DNA of 64,000 nt from Apostichopus japonicus (lineage: Eukaryota > Echinodermata > Holothuroidea > Aspidochirotida > Stichopodidae), in assembly GCF_037975245.1 (NCBI RefSeq), contig NC_092569.1, forward strand, positions 35,562,668 through 35,626,667, written 5' to 3'. Each line of letters starts with the position of its first letter. The first letter of the stretch is position 1. Position numbers and translations under genes: made by a program. Shown piece by piece: positions 1 to 12,894 of this stretch. The notes under the pieces were generated by a model. The model did not search any database. It had not been told where the DNA came from and saw nothing but the letters and a program-made list of their open reading frames with translations.

Positions 1-303
1 AATGAGGGGATGGGCATATTGGGGGTCTACTGGCAGGGGTACCCCACCAATAAAAATTACTGGCAATGCCGATCCCTTGTATCTGAAGTCCTAACCAACA
101 TTTTCCAGTAGGTTTCAAGTGGTTACCTCATGAGCTGACCTAGGTCAGCCATGAGGGGTCAATTATAGATCACTGGCAGGGGTATCCCACCACCAATAAT
201 TACTGGCGATGGCCATTTGTTGCTCTTGGGGCTATACCTGACACATTGTTCTTACTTTGATGTGGTTACCAAGAAAGCTGATCTAGGTTAGCTATTAGGT
301 GAC
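1..303. repeat. Two tandem copies of a ~146 bp unit
   Basis: The segment starting ACTGGCAGGGGTA at 29 recurs at 172, and the segment GAGCTGACCTAGGTCAGCC near 131-150 recurs in diverged form near 277-296. The window therefore opens inside a tandem array of a roughly 146 bp unit. I see no coding frame shared by both copies. Confidence 0.6.
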
Positions 304-598
304 TTTAAAATTGCTCTCCCAGCCACATCCACCACAGTCGGTTTGCCAGTCGTCAGGTTTCATATACAGGAATGCATTGTGAACATTGTGATGTACCAGG
401 CAATTGGTTACCTTACCAGCTAACCAAACCCTCTGGACTCCCGCTCTACAGATCAGTGAAAATTTGACCAAACTTATGAAGCTTGCACGTAAATGATATA
501 CTAGACTGTTTTTTTTTTAAAACAGGTTATGAAAAGTATCTTAAATATCATTAAACAGTTGGGTACAATAGTTAAACTCACTCTTCCATCTTTTTTCT

Positions 599-796
599 CT
601 ATGGTATTTGTTCCTTTGCTTTTTGGACTCTTGGATAAACTCTTTTGTTCTGCGAAGGGTACCAATATATCATCTTAAAACATGTCTTTAAGCCATATAT
701 AACACAGTTCTCCTCTTCTGTTGTTGCCTCCACACTGGTGTCGTACATCACAGGAAACCTCACCCTTGACTTAGATATTTGGCTTTTCAATTCCTG
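599..796 (-). CDS. Possible terminal exon of an unrecognised gene
   Basis: On the minus strand a good acceptor (pyrimidine run then CAG) precedes an open frame of about 65 codons. The frame begins QELKSQISKSRVRFPVMYD and ends with KAKEQIP and a stop. A strong donor-like GTGAGT (RC at 576-581) lies about 20 bases past the stop. The composition is protein-like (VRFPVMYD, TCFKMIYWYPS), unlike the flanks. I do not recognise the family. It could be a last coding exon, an internal exon with a stop, or chance. Confidence 0.25.
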   Translation of the reverse strand, partial: QELKSQISKSRVRFPVMYDTSVEATTEEENCVIYGLKTCFKMIYWYPSQNKRVYPRVQKAKEQIP

Positions 797-803
797 CTGG
801 AAA

Positions 804-2433
804 AAAGAAACAGCAAAGTATTCATCATTTGAAAAAAAAAATTAAATAAAGTTGTCACCACAAAGTTATGTGAGATTTGCTTCCACTATAGTCTCAAAAA
901 ACAATCCCAAAGTTTGAAGCAGACTGTATAAAGCTGAAAATTTGAACGAGAGTGTCATCACCATTGCAACCAGAATCAAATGCCCAGAATACAGAGATAA
1001 TAAAACATGGGCTAAATCTTTGTTTGTTTTTATGATCTTTAAAAATATAAAATTTTAGAAACAGAAATGCACTGAGCCAACTTATTTATAGGCCTAATCG
1101 TTTTTAGTTGTTATTTTGCTTGCTCACATAACAAGCCTGTTTAGACCTAGGCTAGAGGAGAATCAGTACTTTGTTACACTAAGTTTGTCTTTCGGTCGTT
1201 TTGATTTAGTCTTACTAGTAGTACTAAAGTATATAATGGACCGGCGAAGACTAGAGAATACCCAGAGTTTTAGCAACTGCGTTAAACTGTATCATCTGAT
1301 CTATTATTTACGTCAATGAGTTTCATTCAATCTAGGATCAAAAAGAGAAAACTAATTAATCTTAACCTTTAAACTTTGCTACTAAACAGATATGCTTGAA
1401 TTACAAATAAATGTCAAAAAAACATCATAATCTAAGAATCGATGCATATACATATACATAAACAGAATAATTTGAATTCGCGCAAGTGAACCCTGCACTA
1501 CATTGGACAGAAAAAAAAAACGTGCAATTAGACCAAACTAAACATACTAAATTTTCCGTTACTTCTACATAAAATATCAATACAAATACAACAACTTACT
1601 CTTTTGGCAGTATACTAAAAGCACATGTTATAATAACTTCAGACTATCAAGCTTTCCTGAGAAAAAACGGTTAATACTTCTTACAGTAAGCAAGTCGACC
1701 GTGAAGGAATGTCGCAATTGTTTCCTGGGTGTGACCGGAAATTAAATACTAAAAAATGATAAATGAAAAGGTTAAATACAACTGAAGCGTGCATCCTGAC
1801 TGCTCGCAACATATAATACCGTTGACTATCCAACATAATTTGTTCAGCCTACTGTGACTGTACGTTTGAAGGTCTAGCCTTGCTTATTCAATATCACAAA
1901 GCCTACCCATTTAGATTCACATGGGAAATTACAGGAAATCTTTACCATGAGTGTAGACTTCAAATAAACTATTGAGCCTTATAGTTCCAGCATTTGTTTG
2001 GGAATAAATTAGAAGATTATGTGCCACTGTTCAATCTAGCCCAATACACACATAACACATTGTTAATTGGTGTTTAGAATGCACACTTTAGTGTTGAGAA
2101 TGCACTGCAGTACCCAGTAGAAGCCTATAGGCTACTCACTGTCATTGCACTTGTGTATTGCGAAACGCCAACGTGACAACGGTAGCGTTACACTAACCAT
2201 AATACAGTACTAGTGCCAGTGGCCTAACAATTAACTTTAATTTTACCTTCAAGTTAAAGGAATAACAGGTAGGCCGATGATGCAGTTAATACCTCCATTC
2301 TTCTAAAGACCTTCTTGGGTGATTTACGGTTAAAAGTTGCTTAGAGTGATCGTATGAAACTATGCCAAGTCCAGCAAGCTGCCGTTGCCTCTCGGTTTCC
2401 AAATTAAAGTGAATCGAATTGGGTTAAAATACA
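804..2433. other. No gene recognised
   Basis: AT-rich sequence with short open frames only. None has splice context or a recognisable motif. Scattered A and T runs are the only structure seen. Confidence 0.5.
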
Positions 2434-2670
2434 TTAGTCCGTCGACACCGACTAAGCTACGATTATGGCGTAAATCGGGTGTCCGTGTCGTTCTTAGTCC
2501 ATGGGTTAAAATACCTTAGTCCGTCGCCACCGACTAAGCTGCGATTATATTTTCCTTAGTCAGTGTAAACTGACTAAGAAGCAGCGATGAAACGAAGATT
2601 TTTGCTAGTTCGTGTGCATTGACTAACGTTACAAACTAATTTAACGTTAGTCCGTGGCAATATTGACTAG
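2434..2670. repeat. Cluster of short hairpins, TTAGTC...GACTAA
   Basis: Five imperfect inverted repeats of about 23 bases lie at 2434-2456, 2515-2537, 2555-2578, 2605-2627 and 2647-2670, with a lone half-site at 2494-2500. Each pairs an arm like TTAGTCCGT with one like ACCGACTAA around a loop of a few bases. Arms and loops differ between copies while pairing is mostly kept. The function is unknown. Confidence 0.6.
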
Positions 2671-5243
2671 TTTATTTTTTCAGTGTACAAGTCGACAGTT
2701 TGAAATAAAATGTCGTACGTTAAGTTTTTAGCATAATCAGTAGAAATTTGTGAGATAATATAGCCGAAATTTAAAAATAAGTCTTGATACAATACTTCAA
2801 AGCTTAGCAGTATTCCGCGTACTGCCGGGGTGACTATTGTTGCACGAAAAAAGAACCGGATATCCCATTGACGTTGCGCGAAAGAGAAACTAAATATTGG
2901 ATGTTGTGCCTGGTTTACTCACTCTTCAATATATGAATTCTCGTATTCCTTGACTTTGAATGCCATAACAAATTTTGACAAATAAAGATGGAAACACATT
3001 TGGCAATTTCTGTGGGTGAAATTGGATCCCGTATTAAATCAATCATTGCATGTTAAAACAAAAAGAAACAAAATATTTCATAATCACAGAGTCGACACAA
3101 ATTGCGCCAGTCTGGTCGTCCTCGAATTGAATCTACATTCCCCTTGAGAAAGGAAGGATTTACGCCCCTGTACTTACATTAGAAACAACCATATCACACG
3201 GTGCATATTCGTTTTGCTGGATTAGGAATGGAAGTTGCGCAGAAGAGCTCAGTCAAAAGGTTGGTTTAGAGACCCAATGATTAGAAGTCTCGTTGTAGGT
3301 TATTCAATATGCAAGGTGTCAGTGAACTTTCGGCTAATCAAATGATTTCTTCTCTGGAATTTGTTTGGCCATGATAAAAATCTGTTCAGGTGATGCAGAA
3401 TTTATTCAGCAGGTGGTTCAAGTCCACCAACAGATAACATTAAGCCACTCACTTTCCAAGAAGAATATCAAACTTTTGAGCACTTAATGTGACTTGATAT
3501 AGAAAAAAGGCTAATCCTATGATATAAATTTTGTATGACAATTGGCAAAGCGATCAATGTGTAAATTAGTAAATGCATCAAAATTGACGCACCTTCGTAA
3601 TTGACGCATCTTCAAATTTTGCTAGCTACGATTTAGCAGGCAGCAAAGCAGAGTTACATATTTCATGAGTTTGAATCCACTTCAGGTATATGCTGATCAA
3701 ATTGTGTGTTTTTTTTTAAAAATCTTTTGACATCCTCTCTCAAGTTTTGCACGTATTTTTGGCATTTAGAAATCTTACTTCCTACAAATAACCAAAATTA
3801 CCTAAACATGAAACCACTACTCTCAAGGACCTGTCTGTCTGAGTTGAGAGGCTCAATATCGGGTATAAAATACTTGACACGGCAGACATTTTGTGGTCAA
3901 ATTCTGCTCACTATACTCTTGAAGGGGCAATGCCAGTACAAAAAGATATCTTAATGTACAGTTAGCTTGTTACAACAATATGACAGTATATGTGTACAAT
4001 TGGTAAACATTTCATAATATTTCAACAACACATACATTAACACTTAAATGAGACAGTGCCCCCCCCCCCCCCTTTGTAAATAAAGAATAGGAGCTGGTGT
4101 TGTTAAAGCTCATTACCAGCTTTGTATGGTTAAAATACAAACAAACCCACTGGTGGGACTATGAGGGTTGGGAGAGGGGCAGATTATGTCTCCTCCCACA
4201 TTTTCCCAGAACTAGAGCAAATTTTCAAATACACAACTAGAAACCTAAATTTCTCAAGAGGGGTGGGGGCACCCCCTTGTTCCCTCTCTCAGGTTTGCCT
4301 CAAAACTAGTACTTGGTGTGACCTGTTTTTTCTTAAACTAAGTAATTTTGTTTATGTTGTCCTTTTTTCTAGGAATACATGTGCTGGCTCCCAAAGAGTC
4401 TATCTCTTTTTAGCACTGTGGGTGAAATAAACAGTTTAATAGCTATTTTTGGTTAAGTAGGAATATTTTTGGTGATAGATGTTTAATTTGAAATGTGCCT
4501 ATGGACACCGAAACCCATTTATATGTTAAGTAATGTGTCTGGTAATTTATTTATTAAGCATTAATTGACATCTGGTAGGCCACTGGACCCCAGATACCAG
4601 GGAGTGAAGGGCATAGGGTTGGAGGGGGAAGTTGAGACAAAGGCTAAATTATGAATATTCAATGAACCAACCTTTGTGATTGGTTTAAGGTGGTCATGTG
4701 TGAGATGAATTGAACAATTATTATAGAATGTATTCTTATTATTATGGGATGTATTATTATTATTATTATGGGATGTATTTTAGGAATTATGGGATGGAAT
4801 GAATAGGGTATGATGGTAGGGGGACAAATTTAAGAATAGTTACTGAAGCTGAGTTGCTAATAGGTAGAGTAGAAGAGAGGAAGGATTAAGTTTGAGATGG
4901 TTGGGCACGAGATCATAATTATTTTCTAAGACTAACTTCACCAGTATTAGAATAGAGGACTAGTATAAAATTAATTTAAAGTTAAGTGGACACTTGAAGC
5001 GTTTTTATAGATGTTTTGTGAATACCTGGAGCTTGTTCTTTAAATGGATATTTTATTTTAGTAAAAACCTGGAACTGTTTTACATGGAGATTTTATATTC
5101 AATAAAAGTTTATCACCCGAAGTTGTAGCCATCGAGGCAGACCTACATTTCATCCTGTTCTAATATCTGGCAACCATACTATTTGTTGTGCTAATTTTCT
5201 GTTGTGGTGAAACTATAAATCCTTTTTTTTTAATTCTACGTCC
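2671..5243. other. No gene recognised
   Basis: Intergenic-looking DNA with a C run near 4060, an ATTATTATGGGATGTATT-like short repeat near 4735-4790 and only small incidental open frames. Confidence 0.5.
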
Positions 5244-5489
5244 TTGTTTGGCACCGGACGTAAAGCCCTGCGACGACCCAACCCCAGTGATGAACAGCCC
5301 CTCCTAGTGACCGAGACGCCCCAAGAGGTTATTTTCTCCGAGTTGCGAGCTACCCAGAGAGCCACCCTACCCCAGAGACGTCACCAACTAAGGGAACCGC
5401 CCTGGAGGTTTCCTAATGAGACAACTTCAATTTCAATTACATTTGGTCGACTCGCGCCGCCTTTTTGTTTTTTATTTCGTTTGCACTGA
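5244..5489 (+). other. GC-richer open frame of unknown origin
   Basis: An 81-codon frame with a marked shift in composition from its flanks. It is rich in Arg, Pro and Glu (KALRRPNPSDEQPLLVTE, then QRATLPQRRHQLREPP). No start ATG is required, since it opens with TTG. It may be a piece of a mobile-element protein or a remnant exon. I do not recognise a domain. Confidence 0.15.
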
Positions 5490-5810
5490 TAAGTACTTTA
5501 TTTTTTAATAAGTTCAGTGGAGTCGTTATAAGATGTAAGAGCTCCGAGATATGAAAGTTACACCCATTTATATAATTTTACATTTATCTTTAAAGTTTAA
5601 GTAACTCCATTGATTTGAAATACAACGTCCGTTTACATAGTTAACACACTTTGCCTTTATATGTTTGTTTCTGCGTGTGAGCGTTCTACATTTCCAAGTT
5701 GTCCCTACGATCTCAGAGTGAACCGGCCCTACCCTCATGGGAAGGTGCCACTTGTAATTTTCCCAAACCTCAAAATATACTTATGCCTGATCACTGCGTT
5801 TTTGGCCGGC

Positions 5811-6347
5811 AAACATTTCTTTTTCAAACCAAGTTGTATCGTCCAAAATAAAGGATACAATAGTAATGATACGTTTAATGTTTGCTACAGTAAAATATTA
5901 CATGGTAAATGAAGCTGGTAAAAAAGATTTACGATATTAATATAAAAACTAATCAAACATCGCGATAACTAATAACGGTATTATAATTAGTTTGATGCTT
6001 TGAGCTTAGAGGCTCTATTAATAAATTATGTGTGTATAGTTCTAATTAAATGTTACGCAATTTGTCGCTACTTCGTAAATCGAAGTAAACTATTAAGATA
6101 AAGGAAAAATCAAGTCTTTGGATTGCTTAAAAAAATGGGGTTTATAACTTCTCTTTCAGAAACTCAGGCAATGTGAAGAACACATTTGGCTAACATTTCT
6201 TTTTTAAACCGAGTTTTATCGTCCGGATTAAAGGATTAATTACAATGGTTAATGCGGTTAATTATTGCAACGGTAAAAACTTCCATAGTTTATGAAGCTG
6301 GTAACAAAGAATTCAATATTCATGTATACATTATTCAAATATCACGA
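5811..6347. repeat. Diverged direct repeat, ~150 bp units
   Basis: The segment 5811-5962 (AACATTTCTTTTTCAAACC, later ATGAAGCTGGTAA) recurs in diverged form at 6191-6347. The units are separated by about 230 bases. A C run lies just after the second unit near 6354-6364. Origin unknown. Confidence 0.55.
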
Positions 6348-6859
6348 AAAGCACCCCCCCCCCCGAACCCCTCCTTCACCCCTACGACTACGCCACAGTT
6401 ATAATAATTCCTGAAGAAATAATATCGTGATAATAGGGCTAACAATTGAGGCAATACATTGACTACCATTGACTATTGTTTCAATAATTAACCATACAAA
6501 ACGAGTCGCTCAGTTATACGAGCAGTGTATACCTCTATATACAGGTAGCGATAAAATACACAACGTGCAGTCGGTATAATGGATATTAAATCTAATATCT
6601 GTTGTGAAATATTTCTTTGGCAAATGCAGGTTAATTGCTAGGACGTACTTCAATAAAAAAAAAATAACGATGTCATATATATCGAATACGAAGCAAGATG
6701 GTAAATACTAGTGAAATGCATGTACGCTTCCCTTTATTATCAAAGTTCAACCGATCGGCATTCTCTAACTGTATAGTATATTATTCATCCTCCTTACTTG
6801 ATAACTCTATGCAAAGAGTTACAAGCACAGAAGGAAGTGTAAAAGAAGAGTATAGGTTT

Positions 6860-7035
<176 letters not shown>

Positions 7036-7182
7036 CCTAGTAATTGAATATACTGTTTACGTGCTATACATTACTTAGCTTAATATTGTAAAAGGAAATA
7101 TTTGGTTAGTGTGACGACAATGTTCCCTTCAATTTAAAAAGAAGCTAATTATAATAAACTCTCTTGTTTATACATTTAACAG

Positions 7183-7433
7183 AATATGACTACATGGATT
7201 ACCATCGAGATATGAAATTTTCAACTTACGATCAGGACAATGACTTAGCCAACCAAAATTGTGCTAGTACTTCTTATCATCCCGGCGGCTGGTGGTTCAA
7301 TGGTTGTCATGCTATTATGTTGAATGGAATATACGGTGCTCCTTGGGATACAGGCATCTGTTTGTTTCAAAGGATTACACGCGATAAAAACTGTTCTGTT
7401 GTGGCAGTGGATATGAAAATTAAGCCTTTGTGA
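7183..7433 (+). pseudogene. Copy 1: orphan last exon of a FReD gene
   Basis: Acceptor ATTTAACAG precedes 251 bases (phase 1) encoding the C-terminal 83 residues of a fibrinogen-related domain, then TGA. Visible marks are the calcium-site-like DQDND, the motif GGWWFNGCHAIMLNG, an extra Cys pair (GICLF ... KNCSVV) and the ending MKIKPL. Length and phase equal the last exons of copies 2 and 3. No earlier FReD, EGF or TIL exon is visible upstream, and similarity to the sister intron fades near 7.11 kb, just after the TA tract. The exon itself is open. It is either a truncated duplicate or the tail of a gene whose other exons were displaced. A possible poly(A) signal AATAAA lies at 7615-7620. Confidence 0.75.
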
Positions 7434-8459
7434 GAATGTACTTAGAGAGGTTCACAACCATTTCTTCTTTGAAGTCATGAACCCATGGACTTTAAAAACC
7501 ATTGCTTGCTGGATGACTAATGTTAATTGATTGGATCGAGAAAGAGGGGGGGGGGCAGGATTGTGACGATTTGGTTAAAAGAACATTCAATGAACTTGAT
7601 CATCAGGTCATATAAATAAAACACTAGTAGCTTAGATTATGAAGAACTGAAGTGTGAGTCTTATTATCCAAGGTTCGTTTATATAAGACCACATCATGGC
7701 AGAGGAATGAAGGTTGGATCTTCAATTTTCCCGAAACCAGCAGATTATAATTATATAAATATTAAATTGTAGTTGATGAAGCTACTAAACCCTGCTCTTT
7801 ACAAGATGAGAAGAATGTAAATAATGAATTTGAATTATCAATTGTGTTGCACGGACACGTTTTGTTATCGGTAGTAAAATGTAATGAAAAGGAACAACTT
7901 TCACCTCGTTACGCGAATTAAAACGCTTTGAATAGAGCTAATTATCTTCACGGTTATAGGATATCCCTAAATCAAACGAAAAGTTTTCGTCTTCACATAG
8001 CTTTGTTATTCTCTGTTATTTTATTTTGACCTCAAAATATGTAATGCTTTAAATAAAAAAAATACTTTTTGGATTAGTGTATCATTGTTAAGAAAATGAC
8101 TAATTATCATAAAAAAAATTCTTGTAGCACCTTACTGTTTGCTTAAGGAGATTCACCATAATGCGCACAAAGGTAAGGTGCCGTAATAAGAAGCTGGATT
8201 GTGCTACATTTGCAAAGTCACATGTTCGTTGAATTTGCTAGTTCGGTCAACATACACATTTACAAGGTATAAGCTGGAAAGAAAGTAGACATTTAAGGAA
8301 ATTAAAATAAATGACAATGACAAATTATGATGTGCTAGAATGCAGATGTGTACAGTTTGTTAAACAGTGTTTAACCATTATTTTAACAATAAGTCAAACA
8401 ATGTATATATGTGTGTATAAAGCACGTTTATCCAACCTTGGATGACAATTAACTATTAA

Positions 8460-8460
<1 letters not shown>
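7434..8460 (+). repeat. 3' flank shared with copy 2
   Basis: Sequence after the copy 1 stop matches the DNA after copy 2 (about 19023-19990). Shared stretches include CACTAGTAGCTTAGATTATG versus CACTAGAAGCTAAGATTATG and AGCTGGATTGTGC (8191 and 19743). The duplication unit therefore runs about 1 kb beyond the gene. No separate gene is seen. Confidence 0.7.

Positions 8461-8464
<4 letters not shown>

Positions 8465-8527
<63 letters not shown>
8465..8527. repeat. (TA)n microsatellite
   Basis: TA tract with one GTA interruption, at the far end of the shared 3' flank. Confidence 0.85.
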
Positions 8528-8531
<4 letters not shown>

Positions 8532-8860
8532 AGAAAGAGAATCAAGATAGATGAGAAATAGAGTTTGCTTTCCAGAAGGGGTGACGGCTACTGTAAAGAT
8601 GATAAATTCTCTTTACAGAAGGAGCCTTGTAATGTGGTGAAGTCAGACGGCAGGCTTAAAGGTTGAAAATGGAGTGTCAAATTCCGGTTAAAGTAGGCAT
8701 CACGTTAATAGGTTGAAAATTGATAGAAATGTTCGTCCAATAATGTAGCAGAAACAGTATTAGAAATTTCCCGAAAGTAATTGACGAAGACGGGATACAT
8801 GATGCAAAGACTGTAGAAAAAGGAGGTCGTATGGTTTATTCAATATTTGTCGTAACAAAT

Positions 8861-9078
8861 TGTTTGTTGACATCAGCAATTAACTGCTGATATCAACAAA
8901 TCATTGCTGATAACAGAAAATGGATTTCTCATTCAACCAATTATTTTTGCTGATATCAACAGATCCATTGATGATATCAGTAATTTATTTAATGATATTA
9001 ACAAATGAACTGCAAATATCACTAGTACATGTCGTTGTTGATATTGACAATTCAATTGTTGATATCAGCGATTCAACT
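8861..9078. repeat. Palindromic GTTGATATCAAC minisatellite
   Basis: Irregularly spaced copies of a near-palindrome related to TGTTGATATCAACAA (TGCTGATATCAACA, TTGATGATATCAG, TTGTTGATATCAGC) fill about 220 bases at roughly 30-base spacing. A lone related site lies near 12687. Arms can pair within or between units. Confidence 0.7.
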
Positions 9079-10658
9079 GTAACGACCGAACGTTTATGTT
9101 ACTATTAAAGAAAAGCGCCACCACCACATCAACAACGCCGCGAATTCGGAAGTACAAGTGGGCCTTTACAAGATAATCTCGCTAGTTCGGTGCAATGTAT
9201 ATAAACTTACGTCATTTGGTAAAATCCAATGACTCTAGAGAAAGAAGGACAGGCCGTTCTTGCCCCTATATCATTGGTTTCTTCGAGAAAGTATAGAGAA
9301 TACAAAATAGCAACGCCTCTAAGGCAAACATCTTCTTGAGGCTAAAAGAAATTGACAACGGATCAACGCGACCATTAGCAGTGATATTACTGACCTTTTA
9401 TCAAACTTACTCCTTTTTATCATAGCATTCTACACAGGTTTGAGTGTGTAAGATTAATTTATACTAGCCTAGATATTTTAGCGGTATCTGACGATCACAT
9501 GTTTGAGATTTGGAAAGCTGGGCCTTTCAAAGCCATATCGAGACCAGCCTGAACGTACTTGAATATACTTTGCACGAAGAAGACAAAGGACTACATTTTT
9601 CGAACCGTCGGAACTCCTATTCCTGTCGGCAGGCCATGGACCAGCACCACCGTCACATGGGTTGATGTTGGTGTACGGCCTATCGATTTTCTACTAAAAT
9701 ATGCGGGCTTATGGGGCATTAGAGTACAAGGAAAAGAGACTTTGCCCCTCCCCCATGGTACAGCCAATTTTCAAAAGGCTTAATATAATTTGTTAGGCTA
9801 TTGGATGATACATGAAACATTCGATATAGGTCTTAGCAAGAAGCTCTACTGAAAATGCCATGCAACACACTCAAGAGCGGGCCGAGAAATACCTTGGTGA
9901 TATTCTGTTTGACGAAACAATACCTTTAAAATGACCATTCATGTAATCAATGTCTCCTGAACGGAGTTTCTGACTCCTCTTTATTCTCAATCGCAACAAC
10001 TTAAAGGGGTTGATTTGTTTTAAAAAAGGAAAATTGCAACTTATAACCTTCTCATACACTCATCATTCTCTGCAGTTTGTGGACACTCTACGACCGCCAT
10101 TCTCATATTTACAATAAAGCAACTTGTATACAACACTCCAGTGACTTTGCGCATTGTCAATGATGCCGGAAGAAGATGTGGAAGAAAACGCCCCCCCCCC
10201 CCTCCACGCACGCACACGCACACTCCCAAACATGCACACACTTCAAAAGACTAGCCAGGGGCCCTACCTTTTCCATTGGTTGGTGGAAAAGAAAGAAATA
10301 ATTTGATAAGAAACGGAAAAGAGATTGTGTGATTATACGTGAAAATTTCAATGAGACTGCAATTTTTCAAAGCAATGTAAAAATATCTGTATTAAGATGC
10401 AATATCTTCCATTACTTACATAGCACTGGATTCCGCTTTCGTAAACTTATAATTCTTTGTTTTCCTTCTGTAAAGGGCTTGTGAGATAATTTCGTGTTTT
10501 GTATTGAACACTTAAAATATTTGGTATGATATTTTTTTGCGCGCTTTTTGTAAACTAATTATTGAACGAGTTATCCTAAATTTTATATTTTAAATCATAG
10601 CCGGTAAGGATGTGGTACAGTGGACAGATTTGGCTACCCGCATAGGGTATAACCTTTG
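9079..10658. other. No gene recognised
   Basis: AT-rich DNA with a C run and a CACGCACACGCACACTC stretch near 10190-10225. Only incidental open frames are seen. Confidence 0.5.
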
Positions 10659-11274
10659 TTAAAGCAGCATTTTGCGTCCTTTTGTATGATTTTTGTCAAC
10701 CTCACTGACTCCACTATGCCATAACGACATACACAACTAGCCTATCTATTTAAATCTTACTTCACATGGTGGCATAAAAGTCGAAAAATTTGCAACTTTC
10801 AACTTTGTTTTTCTCCAAGATATTTACCGTTAGAACCCAATAAACCTCGCCCATAATATGAATATTTAAACACTACGAACGTCATTGACCAATTCAACAC
10901 CATGCTTGATTTGTTTACAGTCTATATTGCAGTTGTACCAGCGAGTTCCATTACATCTCCCTGATTGTACCAACGCAAAGTCTTGAATCTATTTTTAGCA
11001 ACGGCTCATAACTTAACCTGCATCTCTGATTGGTTGAATTCAAACTAGTGGGTTTGGCGGAACTGTATGCGATTACTTTTAACTGTGGAATTGGTCGAGG
11101 ACACTCTTCTCATTATCTGCAAATATCCTTAATTACTTGCCAATTAACGTTGCTGGCAGGAAAAAAACTTGGCTAATATCTTAATTTGCTATTTTGTGAT
11201 TGATATATGTAAAAAAATCGATGGACATGTCAAAAAAGTAGAAAACGGCGACCAAACGCAAAATGCTGCTTTAA
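10659..11274. mobile_element. TTAA-flanked MITE, Kolobok-like ends
   Basis: A 608 bp segment (10663-11270) has perfect terminal inverted repeats AGCAGCATTTTGCGT and is flanked on both sides by TTAA (10659-10662, 11271-11274). TTAA duplications are known for piggyBac and Kolobok transposons; AG...CT ends fit Kolobok better. No transposase frame is present, so it would be non-autonomous. Confidence 0.75.
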
Positions 11275-12880
11275 GAATTGATTAGTGTTAAGGGGGGGGG
11301 ACGCGGGAGATTCACAAAGGATCGATCGAAAGGTAGGGGACAACCTTTATCAGGTGGTACGTGGAAGGTAGAACTTAGTGGCGCCCAAGCAGGAGGTCAT
11401 GTAGGGGTCATGACCTGATCTGGGTCCAGGTGGCGAAGTCCCGGAAGCTCTGTAGTATAGTGGCAAGTGAAGTCCGCAATTGCACTGAGTGTACGCTTAG
11501 CTTTAAAAAATAAATCGTATCGACGGCTAAGCAATAAGGATAGTGTTTTCTATTGGTGTTTTTCGGGACCTTAAAAATTTGAGAACAAGTAGCGCACAAC
11601 AATAAAATGTGAGCGAAGCGAACAGAACAAAAATACTCATAAGAGAGATGCTAGAGGACCTTTTGTGATTCATTGGGGCACTGTCCGGTAAGAGTCTATG
11701 TGGCCCCGACAAGCAAATAAATGAACATTTAATGTCTAGTAATATTGGATTCGAAAAAACGTTCTTATTTCTATAGCCTTTTCTCTAGTATGAACAAAAC
11801 ATTGGCCAAACAGCTGCTCGATTTTGGGAGGGAAGACTGTTGAGTGGTGATGATGAATAGTGAGGATGAATTCCACGGATCATAAATTCTTAGGGTGGGG
11901 TGGTTATAACAGTCAGCCTGGAAACAATGCATTTTTCAATATATATATGGAGCAATAAAAGGGATTTCAAACCTAGGGGTATGAACATATTCGAAGAAAA
12001 AATGTGATTGATTTTTACAACATATCAAATATCGTCACTGGCGACAACTTGTAAGGCCAGGGGACATTTGCCTCCGCCACATAACAGGAAGTTAAAATTG
12101 CTCTGGAACTTCCAGGTAAAGTATAATTTGTTCATTAGCTTCGAAGTCTGACACATATCATTAATAACGACGATATATCATGATCCGAATCGAGAGTGGA
12201 GGGGAAGGCGGGGGGGGGGGGGGTGGTGAGTTTAGTCCACATAGACTCGGGGACTATCGGGTCTGGGTCTGTTTGCTTTCCAGCCATCGGGGCGCGTGCT
12301 TTCCGTTGACTCCTACTAGTCTAATTGCACTGAAATGTTTGTTAAAATACGGACACTTGTTGATATTATTCTTTGTCTTACATAGCCTGTACCACACACA
12401 GTGTTCACTCAGATTTGTACTACACTTATAGTATTAAACCTTCATTTAATTTAAATTCGGAAGAAGATCTTCAAATTAAACCATAGTAATGACGTTCCTG
12501 AACGACAGTACTTACCATGTGCTTCAAAGGACATAATCAGTCGCCACAACATGACTTTTGAATATCATTTGACTACCTATTTAATGATTTCTTGTTTCCC
12601 TCACAAGAATCTTTAATGATGTTTCACAACACAGGTATTACAGGTAGTCATAGGAGTTCCTGATAATTCATGATAGCATGAACAAATTGTTGATATCATC
12701 AAATATTGAATAAAAAGTAAAATGGCTGTCAAACGCCCAGTGGAATGAGGCAAGGACAGAGTCACTAAAACAGAAAGAACGAACCACGCGAAACTTCACT
12801 GCTCTATGTCTAATAAAAATATCCACAAGGGGATATGGTTTGAGTGACAGTTACCTGGTGCTCTAGTGTATTGGCTCTTG
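11275..12880. other. No gene recognised
   Basis: Intergenic-looking sequence with two G runs (about 11290 and 12210). No open frame has splice or domain support. Confidence 0.5.
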
Positions 12881-12894
12881 ATTAAAATTTAATA

